Assembly: GCA_013141505.1 (NCBI GenBank)
Contig: JABFQX010000035.1
Coordinates: forward strand, 1-44,178
Length of the DNA stretch: 44,178 bases
DNA from: Methyloglobulus sp.
GTDB taxonomy: Bacteria > Pseudomonadota > Gammaproteobacteria > Methylococcales > Methylomonadaceae
Reading direction: 5' to 3'
Below are positions 30,975 through 38,176 of this stretch, piece by piece. Positions within the stretch are counted from its first letter, which is position 1. Each line of letters begins with the position of its first letter. The notes below the pieces were generated by a model, which saw nothing but the letters and a program-made list of their open reading frames with translations, was not told the DNA's origin and did no database searches. The position numbers were made by a program, and so were the translations under genes.

Positions 30975-31811
30975 CTGAACCCCATCCAAGACTACCGCGA
31001 CTTTTATGCGAACTTCATCGTGAAGAGCGCTGGCTCATCCAATGAGGAACTCATCTTCGCTTTCTCATCCATTGAACGTGAGCATTATCTGGGCAAAGGG
31101 CCGTGGCCAATCTGCGCTGGTTCAGGATACATCCCCAGCCTGTCTGATGATCCCAGATTGCTCTACCAAAACATTTTGGTTGGCCTTTCAACCGATCAAG
31201 GAATCAACAATGGTGAGCCAACCTTGCACGCTCGATGCCTTGCCGCCTGTTTGCCGACTACTGGGGAAACAGTAGTGCATGTTGGCGCTGGTACTGGTTA
31301 CTATACCGCAATCCTTGCAGCCTTGGTTGGCATCACAGGAAACGTGGTTGCATATGAAATCGAAGTTGGTCTTGCAAATAGGGCAACCGTAAACCTAGAA
31401 CATTTAGCAAACGTAAAAGTCGTACCCGCTTCAGCATCCGAGGCGGCGCTCCCGTCTGCGGATATAATCTATGTTAATGCTGGTGCTACCCATCCTCTTG
31501 ATTCATGGCTAGATGCACTGAACGTAGGCGGTCGCCTAATCTTTCCGCTGACATCCAGTGAAGGGGCTGGAGCCATGCTGCTTGTCACGCGCCGCAATTC
31601 CCTAGAAAGCTACGCCGCCTCTTTCGTTTCGTGGGCAGGATTTATTCCTTGCATTGGCGCTCAAGAAGATTTCAACTCAGCAGTGCTATCTGACGCTTTT
31701 GAATCAAAATCAATATGGGCTGTTAAATCGCTGCATCGAAAAATGCCTTCCAACCCTACGGCTTGGTGTGTCGGCAAAGGTTGGTGGTTATCAACTGCTG
31801 AGTTGACATGA
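30975..31811 (+). CDS. cassette 1: protein-L-isoaspartate methyltransferase-like SAM methyltransferase
   Basis: About 278 residues from CTG 30975. The SAM-binding motif I is VVHVGAGTGYYTAILA, preceded by INNGEPTLHARCLAACLP, a pattern of PCMT-like proteins (SQP..A.M). DIIYVNAGATHPLDSWL and GGRLIFPL follow. It probably methylates a protein or small molecule; a true repair function is unproven. Start: AAGGAG at 30962-30967 lies 7 nt before a CTG codon, and the family usually begins MNPIQDYRDFY, which fits exactly. No ATG is nearby; the in-frame GTG at 30843 lies outside the cassette. So CTG may be the start or a mutated ATG. Confidence 0.75.
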   Translation: MNPIQDYRDFYANFIVKSAGSSNEELIFAFSSIEREHYLGKGPWPICAGSGYIPSLSDDPRLLYQNILVGLSTDQGINNGEPTLHARCLAACLPTTGETVVHVGAGTGYYTAILAALVGITGNVVAYEIEVGLANRATVNLEHLANVKVVPASASEAALPSADIIYVNAGATHPLDSWLDALNVGGRLIFPLTSSEGAGAMLLVTRRNSLESYAASFVSWAGFIPCIGAQEDFNSAVLSDAFESKSIWAVKSLHRKMPSNPTAWCVGKGWWLSTAELT

Positions 31812-31833
31812 AGCATTGGTTTAGTGGCTTGCA

Positions 31834-31956
31834 GGATAACATTGCGCTCAAGCGGGACGCGCCTTTTCGTGGCGGTTTTGAAGGTTTGTTATTTTTCCGG
31901 CTTGGGTGGCTTCGCCAGTCTTCCGTGAAGGCGCGCCCCTTAGCTTTACGTTATGT
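31834..31956 (+). other. attC site 1
   Basis: It runs from GGATAAC to GTTATGT, about 123 bp. The left arm has GCGCTCAAGCGGGACGCGCC and the right arm GGCGCGCCCCTTAGC then TTTACG, which are imperfect inverted repeats. The right end contains TTAGCTTTACGTTA, the same word targeted by the second IS1111-type element. Confidence 0.85.
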
Positions 31957-31979
31957 GTTAAACAAGTGGAACAAGTAGC

Positions 31980-32399
31980 ATGGGATTCAAAAAACTTACA
32001 CCAAATTTTTCAGTTAGAAATGTTAAAGAATCGGTGTTCTTCTACCAAGATATGCTCGGTTTTAAACTAGAAATTGCAGTTCCCTATGGGACTAATTTTA
32101 TAGAAAATGAAATTCAAGATGGAAAAGAATACTCAACAGCAATGATGAAAAAAGATGATGTGTTTGTAATGTTTCTAAAACACGACATCTTTGAAAAGGA
32201 CGCACAAGCATTTAAAGGAAGCACTAAAGGCGCGTCTGTAATATTTTATATTGATGTTTCAGACATAGATGATCTTTATATGGGACTAAAGGGAAAAGTA
32301 GAAATCGAAAAGGAGATAGAAACTACCTGGTACGGTATGCGTGAATTCTATATTAAAGACTGCAATGGATATGTCTTGGGGTTCGGTGAAAAAGAATAA
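31980..32399 (+). CDS. cassette 2: VOC-family (glyoxalase/bleomycin-resistance-like) protein
   Basis: The 139-residue protein (MGFKKLTPNFSVRNVKESVF, then FYQDMLGFKL) has the paired beta-alpha-beta-beta-beta modules of the vicinal oxygen chelate fold. The second module includes FYIDVSDIDDLYMGL and MREFYIKDCNGYVLGFGE, in which E and the conserved D/N-G-Y region match dioxygenase or resistance members. Metal ligands are incomplete at the N-terminus (no obvious H), so it may be a binding protein rather than an enzyme. Substrate unknown; VOC proteins are frequent integron cargo. Confidence 0.8.
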   Translation: MGFKKLTPNFSVRNVKESVFFYQDMLGFKLEIAVPYGTNFIENEIQDGKEYSTAMMKKDDVFVMFLKHDIFEKDAQAFKGSTKGASVIFYIDVSDIDDLYMGLKGKVEIEKEIETTWYGMREFYIKDCNGYVLGFGEKE

Positions 32400-32408
32400 A
32401 CGATTATC

Positions 32409-32532
32409 ACATAACATTGCGCTCAAGCGGGACGCACCTTATCGTGGCGGTTATGAAGGTTTGTGTTTTTTCCGGCTTTATTGGCTTCGCCAATCTTCCG
32501 TGACAGGCGCGCCCCTTAGCTTTACGTTAGAC
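32409..32532 (+). other. attC site 2
   Basis: ACATAAC (32409) to GTTAGAC (32526-32532), 124 bp, closely similar to attC 1 over its whole length. It ends TTAGC TTTACGTTAGAC. Confidence 0.87.
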
Positions 32533-32541
32533 GCGATACTT

Positions 32542-32895
32542 ATGGATGCTATAAATGAAGAACTAATTGAAGCATCGGATGCAATTTCAAACAACGAATT
32601 TGAAAAAGCACTTGCCATACTTCGCCCCTTAGCAGATAAAGAGGTCGCTGGTGCTCTTGGCTTGCTTGGTGTTATGTACCAGCTTGGAGAAGGAGTTGAT
32701 CTCAATGGATTAAAGGCTGTCGAGCTTCTCACTAGGGCAATGGAACTAGGTGATGGAACGTCAGCTCATAATCTTGGTACCATCTATGGCATGGGTCTCC
32801 CTGGAATTGCCAAAGATCATGATAAGTGCAAACTCTATTATAGAAAGGCTAAAGAAATGGGTGCTCAATTTGCGCCAGACTCATTCTATGAATAA
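32542..32895 (+). CDS. cassette 3: Sel1-repeat protein
   Basis: From ATG 32542, 10 bp after the core site, the product is 117 residues. It has Sel1-like helical repeats: GALGLLGVMYQLGEGVDLNG followed by LKAVELLTRAMELGDGTSAH, then NLGTIYGMGLPGIAKDHDKC and KLYYRKAKEMGA. Sel1 repeats mediate protein-protein contact. The frame remains open upstream through attC 2, but that part is attC sequence and should not be coding. No signal peptide is seen, so the protein is probably cytoplasmic. Confidence 0.8.
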   Translation: MDAINEELIEASDAISNNEFEKALAILRPLADKEVAGALGLLGVMYQLGEGVDLNGLKAVELLTRAMELGDGTSAHNLGTIYGMGLPGIAKDHDKCKLYYRKAKEMGAQFAPDSFYE

Positions 32896-32898
32896 AGC

Positions 32899-33013
32899 GT
32901 CTAACATTACGCTCAAGCGGGACGCGCCTTTTCGTGGCGGCTTTGAAAGTTTGTTATTTTTTGGCTTCAGTGGCTTCGCCAACCTTCCGTGGAAGGCGCG
33001 CTCTTTAGCTTTA
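32899..33013 (+). other. attC site 3, left part (interrupted)
   Basis: GTCTAAC (32899-32905) begins a site like attC 1 and 2, which runs up to CTCTTTAGCTTTA and is then cut by the IS1111-type element. The rest of the site, ATTACGTTAGGC, is at 34420-34431. Confidence 0.87.
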
Positions 33014-33015
33014 TA

Positions 33016-33027
33016 TATGGACTCCTC
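33016..33027 (+). repeat. left sub-terminal inverted repeat of IS1111-type copy 2
   Basis: TATGGACTCCTC, perfect inverted match to 34406-34417. Confidence 0.9.
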
Positions 33028-33303
33028 GTTTTTGCAAGCTTTTTCTGTCTGATTGCATTGGTCAGTAAACGCAGTTGCTTCCATATATCCGGCCTGTTAA
33101 TGGGGTCTTGATTACCCCTGGCCCTGATGGATATCCGCGTGTTTTCATCCCTATTACGTTATCAGCCTTGAAGACTTTAAAGCTAATCGGATTGCCGAAA
33201 ACACCGGTCTGACCTGTTTTGCCATCGTGTTGAAAAAACTTCGCAACTGGAAGTGCCTTTCTTACTTCACTAAATGTTAAACAGCGGTCACTGTTGTCGT
33301 TTG
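33028..33303 (-). ncRNA. candidate bridge/seek RNA of IS1111-type copy 2 (exact ends unknown)
   Basis: It shares the conserved blocks of copy 1 (plus-strand positions 33085-33102, 33118-33144 and 33198-33228), with a 53-nt variable segment at 33145-33197. In this segment TAAAGCTAA (33178-33186) is the reverse complement of the left flank TTAGCTTTA (33005-33013), 9 of 9. ATTACGTTA (33153-33161) equals the right flank (34420-34428), 9 of 9. Thus both halves of the attC target are encoded, on opposite strands, as expected of a target-binding loop. Transcription and RNA ends are not shown by the sequence. Confidence 0.8.
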
Positions 33304-34332
33304 TTAAACACTGCTGGGTGCTGATACGTCATATTCCACTGACTTAGTCAGCAATGCCCAAACAATCCTGGCATTCTTATTGGCAACAGCGACGGCGGCA
33401 ATATTGATATTGCGCCGTTTGACCAGCTCATTGATCCAGCGGCTTTGGGCATCGTCTTTCTTGGCGGCGGCATTGACCACCGCCCTGCCACCATGGATCA
33501 ACAGTGTGCGCAGATAAACATCCCCCCGCTTGCTGATGCCCAAGAGCTTAGGCTTGCCACCACTGGAATCTTGCCTTGGCACCAGGCCCAGCCAAGCGGC
33601 AACCTGCCGTGCTGAACCAAAGGCCTTGCCATCCCCTAGCGCAGCCATTATGGCGGTGGCGGTGATTGGGCCAATGCCAGGCACGTCACTAAGCCGTTGA
33701 CTCACTTCACTGGCGCGGTGCACGTCCTGAATCTTGTCGCCGTAGGTCGTTACCTGTTTATCCAATTCAACCAGTTGATCCTGCAAATCAGCAAATATCA
33801 CCCTGGCCGCCATCGTTAGGCCGTTGTCAGCGTCTTCCAGTATGTCGGGTAGCGCTTGTCGCACTTTGACTAGACCTATGGGTACGATTATGCCATATTC
33901 GGCCAACAAGCTCCTGATACGGTTAGCCAGGGCAGTCCGTTCCTTGACTAGCCCACTCCGAACCCGATGCAACATCTGGATATCTTGTTGCTCAATGCTT
34001 TTGATGGGGACAAACCGCATGGCAGGCCGACCTACCGCCTCGCAGATGGCTTCTGCATCGTTGGCGTCATTTTTGTTGCCTTTGACGTAGGGTTTGACGA
34101 ACTGGGGGCTGATCAAACGGGCATCATGGCCTAATTTAATCAACTCTCGTGCCCAGTAATGCGCTCCAGAGCAGGCTTCCAAGCCAATCAGGCAAGGTGT
34201 CAAATTGGCGAAATATTCCAATAACTTATCCCGCTTAAGCTGTTTACGCAGCATAGTTTTTCCGTTACTATCAACACCGTGCAGCTGAAAAACGTTTTTT
34301 GCAATATCTAACCCAATTGTCTTAATATTCAT
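33304..34332 (-). CDS. IS110-family (IS1111 group) recombinase, attC-associated
   Basis: From ATG 34332 the product is 342 residues, close kin of the recombinase at 12190-13215. DEDD-type residues are in IGLDIAKNVFQ, IGLEACSGAHYW and NDANDAEAICEAVG; the helix-hairpin-helix is LSDVPGIGPI; the serine region is SSGGKPKLLGISKRGDVYLR. ATG 34332 is chosen over ATG 34416, because AGAGGA lies upstream and MNIKTIGLDIAK matches the family start; the longer frame would run over the right inverted repeat. The protein probably inserts the element into attC sites using the adjacent RNA. Confidence 0.93.
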   Translation of the reverse strand: MNIKTIGLDIAKNVFQLHGVDSNGKTMLRKQLKRDKLLEYFANLTPCLIGLEACSGAHYWARELIKLGHDARLISPQFVKPYVKGNKNDANDAEAICEAVGRPAMRFVPIKSIEQQDIQMLHRVRSGLVKERTALANRIRSLLAEYGIIVPIGLVKVRQALPDILEDADNGLTMAARVIFADLQDQLVELDKQVTTYGDKIQDVHRASEVSQRLSDVPGIGPITATAIMAALGDGKAFGSARQVAAWLGLVPRQDSSGGKPKLLGISKRGDVYLRTLLIHGGRAVVNAAAKKDDAQSRWINELVKRRNINIAAVAVANKNARIVWALLTKSVEYDVSAPSSV

Positions 34333-34405
34333 GGTGGATTCCTCTTCTTCAGTTAAGTGGTGGCTTCCCTTCCACTTTGGCACATCGCGATGCCGTTGGG
34401 AAGGA

Positions 34406-34431
34406 GAGGAGTCCATACCATTACGTTAGGC
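34406..34431. repeat. right inverted repeat of IS1111-type copy 2 and right remainder of attC 3
   Basis: GAGGAGTCCATA (34406-34417) is the right inverted repeat. CC and then ATTACGTTAGGC (34420-34431), the missing right end of attC 3 with core GTTAGGC, follow it. Confidence 0.88.
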
Positions 34432-34446
34432 ATTTCGGATACACAC

Positions 34447-34896
34447 ATGGCAATTCTTGATTGGATTAAAGAAATTCCGCTTTCCGCCGTTTACAAAGAA
34501 CGGTTGGTTGATTCTGAAAAGCAAATAACGGCTTTGGAAAAGGAAAACACGGCGCTTAAGCAAGAGAATTCTGAACTTAAGTCGAGACTTGAAAAGCTTG
34601 AAAAGGATAGGCGGGCACTCGAAAAGAAGGTCGTAAACAAAAGCACTGAAAGTCATGGTATTCACCTAGATGAAGCTAAAGAAAAAATACTTACTCTTCT
34701 ATCACAGCATTCTGATCTAACCGAGGAACAAATTTCGGGGCATTTATCCATGAGTATCCAGCTTGCTAAATTCCACCTAGAAGAGCTAAAGAAAAAAAGC
34801 ATGGTATCCGACTTTTACGCTATGGAGAGTCCGGTTTATTGGTCTATCGACCAAGCCGGGCGATCATATCTGTTCTCGCATGGGCTTCTGGCCTAA
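34447..34896 (+). CDS. cassette 4: coiled-coil and winged-helix protein
   Basis: From ATG 34447 the product is 149 residues: MAILDWIKEIPLSAVYKERL, then a strong coiled coil (QITALEKENTALKQENSELK and onward, about 23-70), then a winged-helix-like part (AKEKILTLLSQHSDLTEEQI, FHLEELKKKSMVSD, VYWSIDQAGRSYL). It is probably a DNA-binding or scaffold protein of unknown role. It starts 16 bp after the core site, normal for a cassette. The longer frame from 34357 would run over the IS element and is rejected. Similar proteins are seen in chromosomal cassette arrays, but no function is known to me. Confidence 0.75.
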   Translation: MAILDWIKEIPLSAVYKERLVDSEKQITALEKENTALKQENSELKSRLEKLEKDRRALEKKVVNKSTESHGIHLDEAKEKILTLLSQHSDLTEEQISGHLSMSIQLAKFHLEELKKKSMVSDFYAMESPVYWSIDQAGRSYLFSHGLLA

Positions 34897-35013
34897 CATG
34901 GCAGTCAAAGGGACGCGCCGACCGCAGGGGTTTTTAAGTGGCGGCGGCATGTTTACTTCCATTGGCGTTGTTCAGCGTCGCCAACCGGCGCGCCCCTTAC
35001 TTTTACGTTATGC
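34891..35013 (+). other. attC site 4
   Basis: GCCTAAC (34891-34897) to GTTATGC (35007-35013), 123 bp, with CAAAGGGACGCGCCG on the left and CGGCGCGCCCCTTAC, TTTTACG on the right. Its start overlaps the stop of the cassette 4 gene, and its right core contains the ATG of the next gene. Confidence 0.87.
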
Positions 35014-35546
35014 ATAATCTAGTTTTTATTGCCGTTACTGCAATAATTATTCTGGCATTTTGTCAACCTGGCCCAACTACAAATGAATTAGCCTCCAAGT
35101 ACAAATCAAACCCAGAAGGGTTTGAAAAACTGAGTCGGCTGATAAAAGAGGACACCGGAAGTAAAAGCTGCTTTGTTGTCGGCCTTGACAACATCGGTGA
35201 CTACTGGGAATACATGGGGAAATGGGCTCATCCTCCAGACTCTACAATCAATTTATCTCTTGCTGAGGTTTTAAAAGTGGTTGGTCTCACCCAAGATCGT
35301 TATGCTGAGTACAAGCAGCTATTTTCATCAACTGGTTCAGAGCGTATTAGCTTCTGTCATGCTCAAAAATACGTGCCGCAGGATCGTGTAACTGTATTAG
35401 TTTACCGTTCTGGCCTAGCTGTCTCAGGCTGTAGTGGCACAATAAACTGGATGAAAACAAATCCAAACAGCAAACATGATAAAGACAATTCCACAAAAAT
35501 TACCGAGTTGGGTAATGGGTGGTATTTGGAGTACAAATGCACTTAA
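35010..35546 (+). CDS. cassette 5: predicted lipoprotein, unknown function
   Basis: From the ATG at 35010 the product is 178 residues, starting MHNLVFIAVTAIIILAFCQP. This is a signal peptide with a lipobox-like LAFC, so the mature protein would be anchored to a membrane through Cys18. The rest is hydrophilic, with two further cysteine pairs (SCFVV, FCHAQ, GCSG, KCT). I do not recognise a family. The start codon lies inside the attC core site (GTT-ATG-C), so insertion as a cassette would complete the gene. The upstream frame continues through attC 4 and is probably not used. Confidence 0.6.
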   Translation: MHNLVFIAVTAIIILAFCQPGPTTNELASKYKSNPEGFEKLSRLIKEDTGSKSCFVVGLDNIGDYWEYMGKWAHPPDSTINLSLAEVLKVVGLTQDRYAEYKQLFSSTGSERISFCHAQKYVPQDRVTVLVYRSGLAVSGCSGTINWMKTNPNSKHDKDNSTKITELGNGWYLEYKCT

Positions 35547-35553
35547 AAACTTT

Positions 35554-35676
35554 GCATAACCCGTCAGTCAAAGGGACGCGCCGGACGCAGGCGTTTGTTA
35601 ACCTTGGCTGTTTTTTCAGGTTCTATGGCCTCGGTTTAGTCCTGCAACCGGCGCGCCCCTTACTTTTACGTTAGGC
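35554..35676 (+). other. attC site 5
   Basis: GCATAAC (35554-35560) to GTTAGGC (35670-35676), 123 bp. It is similar to attC 4, with CAAAGGGACGCGCCG on the left and CGGCGCGCCCCTTAC, TTTTACG on the right. Confidence 0.87.
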
Positions 35677-35690
35677 TTTGTACTCCAAAT

Positions 35691-36752
35691 ATGAATTATT
35701 CAATAAATGGAAATGTAGTAACTATTGATAGGGATGCGATTTTAATTGAAATATCAATAGATAACATAAAATTTATTGATTATCTCGGAGAAGGAGCTAA
35801 CTCAATTGTTTTTAGAGGATTTGATGAATTATTAGAGCGCGACATCGCTATAAAAATTTGGATTTCTAAATTATCGGATACTAGAGATAAATACATACAA
35901 GCCTTACGGGAAGCAAAAAAAATTGCCTCGTTGAAGCATCATAATATAGTCGATGTTTATCATGCTAATAGTCATCATCAAAGCACTATTTCTCTTGAAA
36001 TGGAATTGATAAAAGGGACAACCTTAAGAGAATATCTAAAATCCAATAAAATAAGCATGCGCTTTTTGAACAAGATTTGGCATCAAATATTTGATGCTAT
36101 GTCATACTCCTATCAAAAAGGGATTTATCATGGAGATTTACATGACAGAAACATACTAATCATCGGTGATAGTGATATAAAAATTCTTGATTTTGGCACC
36201 AGCTTATTTTCATCAAGAATAAGTAACTCAGAAAACCGTGACTCCAAACTTCTACTCAAGTTATTTGAAAAAATATTTGGTAAAGATCATAGCTTATTAA
36301 TAAAAAATAAAAGCTTATTGATTGGGAAGCCTGAAATGGTTTTAAACGCTACTAAATCAGTTTTATTTGCGTTTGAAAGGATTGCTCTACTAAAAAATTA
36401 TTTTGATAACAATAGTGAACACTTAGCTAGTTCTGCAGCACTTGATATTTCTGGATGCATTTCTGAGTGTCCTTTTTTAGATGTATCAGTTATTATTTCT
36501 ATAATCCGAGAACAAATGGTGTCTGATCACTACGTTAATGTTTTTCTTAACGGATGCATTAATATGCTGAAATTAGTTAAAAGCCATAACCCTCATGATG
36601 GGGTCGTAGGCTATTTTTGTGATGAAAGCTCTATTGATAGTTTAGTTGAAGCTGTGAACATTTTACTCATAGAAGTAATGTGTTTGCATAATAAGATGTA
36701 TGAAAAAGATAAAGCTAATTATCTTTCAAACACTCATAATTTATTAGCGTAA
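35691..36752 (+). CDS. cassette 6: eukaryotic-like Ser/Thr protein kinase
   Basis: The 353-residue protein has a kinase-like core: glycine-rich loop LGEGANSIVFRG (32-43), VAIK-like IAIKIW (Lys55), alpha-C glutamate in ALREAKKI (near 74), catalytic loop HGDLHDRN (147-154, Asp149, Asn154) and DFG (167-169). The HGD variant instead of HRD suggests a kinase more like aminoglycoside or small-molecule kinases or atypical Ser/Thr kinases. The C-terminal half after about residue 200 is unlike standard kinases and of unknown role; no transmembrane segment is seen. At over 1 kb it is a large cassette. It starts 14 bp after the attC core. Confidence 0.8.
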   Translation: MNYSINGNVVTIDRDAILIEISIDNIKFIDYLGEGANSIVFRGFDELLERDIAIKIWISKLSDTRDKYIQALREAKKIASLKHHNIVDVYHANSHHQSTISLEMELIKGTTLREYLKSNKISMRFLNKIWHQIFDAMSYSYQKGIYHGDLHDRNILIIGDSDIKILDFGTSLFSSRISNSENRDSKLLLKLFEKIFGKDHSLLIKNKSLLIGKPEMVLNATKSVLFAFERIALLKNYFDNNSEHLASSAALDISGCISECPFLDVSVIISIIREQMVSDHYVNVFLNGCINMLKLVKSHNPHDGVVGYFCDESSIDSLVEAVNILLIEVMCLHNKMYEKDKANYLSNTHNLLA

Positions 36753-36814
36753 TTTATAGTTAAATTTTGACAGCCGCATACATTTTTAATTTGGCAATCG
36801 TGCATTATTTGGCA

Positions 36815-36862
36815 GCCTAACAAGTCGGTCAAAGGGACGCGCCCCTTACCGTAACGTTAGGC
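36815..36862 (+). other. attC site 6, unusually short (48 bp)
   Basis: GCCTAAC (36815-36821) ... AAAGGGACGCGCCCCTTACC ... ACGTTAGGC (GTTAGGC 36856-36862). The site keeps both core arms but lacks nearly all the variable middle present in the other sites (about 120 bp). That is close to the minimum for an attC hairpin. Confidence 0.8.
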
Positions 36863-36885
36863 GCTTCCAATTCTATGACCTTCCT

Positions 36886-37269
36886 GTGATTAAATATTTT
36901 TCTACAATTTCAAATGGCAAGCTCGTACTTTGGTGCTATTTGATATGGTGGGTCAGCACAGTTTTCCATCACTTTGACTCATCGCTAAATATTTGGTTGA
37001 ACTCTTTGGGCATCAGTGTGGTTATTGGTTTTGCTCTTATCCTTAGTGTTGGTGGGTTCAGTGCAGTAACTCAGAACAAGTGGCAAACCTTTCGTCTGTT
37101 TGCTATGCCTTTCTGTGTTTCAAGTTTTTCTTCCCTCATCAAAGACAAACATTTTATCCTTATATTTCCTCCATCAGCAGAAGAAGCATTTACGGCAGTG
37201 GGGCTTTGCCTTATCCTTATATCTGTCGTCATTATTTTAAGAAAGTTTAATCATGAACCGTTCGCCTAA
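36886..37269 (+). CDS. cassette 7: small multi-pass membrane protein
   Basis: The 127-residue product starts at GTG 36886 (MIKYFSTISNGKLVLWCYLI). It has about four hydrophobic segments, roughly residues 13-25, 40-58, 70-86 and 103-119. I do not recognise a family. The start is uncertain, because the nearer upstream ATG at 36873 ends at once in a stop. It lies between attC 6 and attC 7; its stop overlaps the start of attC 7. The function is unknown. Confidence 0.6.
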   Translation: MIKYFSTISNGKLVLWCYLIWWVSTVFHHFDSSLNIWLNSLGISVVIGFALILSVGGFSAVTQNKWQTFRLFAMPFCVSSFSSLIKDKHFILIFPPSAEEAFTAVGLCLILISVVIILRKFNHEPFA

Positions 37270-37371
37270 CAAGTCGCTCAAGCCCGTTCGCGTTGCTCAC
37301 TGGATGCCTTCAACCGGTGCTGCTTCGCAGCTTATCACCGGTTTCAGTCGCCGCTTAGCTCTGCGTCAAGT
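37264..37371 (+). other. attC site 7, divergent and with altered right core
   Basis: GCCTAAC (37264-37270) begins a site with AAGTCGCTCAAGCCCGTTCGC on the left and CGCCGCTTAGCTCTGC on the right, so it belongs to a different attC group. The right core reads GTCAAGT instead of GTTRRRY, so recombination here may be impaired. Confidence 0.6.
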
Positions 37372-37398
37372 ATCATCAAACACCACCGGAGGTCGCCC

Positions 37399-38175
37399 AT
37401 GTACTATGGAACACACGCAGCACCATCCGCAGGACTGGCCCTGTACCAACTGATGGTTGCAACCGCAAAGAGGTTTCGAAGTCATCCATTGCCTTCCGAT
37501 TGCGCGGTCGGACGCTTTCCTGTTGGCCTCTTTTTTGTTCGCGGGGATCGCGGGGGAGACGGAAAGAAGCTTGCCGAGCAAGTTATCGCCAGCTTTGACT
37601 ACTGGGACAAGGACACGGGTGACTCACTCGACGTAATTTTGGCCGGTTGGAGTAAGAAGGACGGGGAGCTAGCCTTTGATGCCAACGACTTTCTCAAGTT
37701 CAGAAAGTGCATTGAAACATCCAGTAGGTGGAGGTACTCAGGCGAGACAGATCTACTGCTGTTGAACTTCGAAGTCGACACCGTTAACGTAGAGGGCTGG
37801 TTTGACTATTCAGAGGTCATAGCCCTTCCACTCGAAGAGATGCTTCGCAACAAGCAAATCGGATCGATTGACGGACTACTCGCCGAACTGGCCAGATCGG
37901 CGGAGCAAGTAGTGACGAATAACCGATACGAAGGCTCCTCTCCAGTCTGGGAGATATCGGACCGTGCTGGAATTCTCCGCGTAAAGAAGGACCTTTGGTT
38001 TGCTATCAAGAAATTCTTCTTGAAGGATTACGCAGAGAAGCTCGATGGTCTCGAGCAGTTTGCGGTCAAGGACATGCAAGGCGATGCTTCTCCTTTCCTG
38101 AAGCTGCCCTTTGACCAAATGCGAGAAGTACGTGCGATGCTTAGCCCGTCCGCCGCGAGATCAGCGCCGGGATGA
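37399..38175 (+). CDS. cassette 8: protein of unknown function
   Basis: The 258-residue protein starts MYYGTHAAPSAGLALYQLMV at ATG 37399, with GGAGG about 6 nt upstream. It contains DVILAGWSKKDGELAFDAND and SRWRYSGETDLLLLNFEVDT, which is reminiscent of proteins annotated only as hypothetical in cassette arrays. No signal peptide or catalytic motif is evident. It appears full length, ending just before an attC-like sequence. Confidence 0.65.
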   Translation: MYYGTHAAPSAGLALYQLMVATAKRFRSHPLPSDCAVGRFPVGLFFVRGDRGGDGKKLAEQVIASFDYWDKDTGDSLDVILAGWSKKDGELAFDANDFLKFRKCIETSSRWRYSGETDLLLLNFEVDTVNVEGWFDYSEVIALPLEEMLRNKQIGSIDGLLAELARSAEQVVTNNRYEGSSPVWEISDRAGILRVKKDLWFAIKKFFLKDYAEKLDGLEQFAVKDMQGDASPFLKLPFDQMREVRAMLSPSAARSAPG

Positions 38176-38176
38176 C

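Larger units (their letters stand above)
33016..34417 (-). mobile_element. IS1111-type element of the IS110 family, copy 2, inserted in attC
   Basis: Sub-terminal inverted repeats TATGGACTCCTC (33016-33027) and GAGGAGTCCATA (34406-34417) match perfectly over 12 bp. The geometry is the same as copy 1: TA before the left repeat and CC after the right one. It interrupts the right end of attC 3 between TTAGCTTTA and ATTACGTTAGGC. IS1111 elements that target attC sites are known. The non-coding region of 276 bp lies 3' of the recombinase and holds the putative guide RNA. Confidence 0.92.

Noticed and set aside
32341-32541. Upstream extension of the Sel1-repeat frame
   Set aside because: It would translate the end of the VOC gene in another frame and the whole of attC 2; the ATG at 32542 just after the core fits a cassette gene.
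34357-34446. Upstream extension of the cassette 4 gene
   Set aside because: It would run through the right end of the IS1111-type element and the attC remainder.
31834-37371. Spaced repeats that could suggest a CRISPR array
   Set aside because: The repeats are 48-124 bp, imperfectly palindromic, separated by genes and bounded by integron core sites; they are attC sites.
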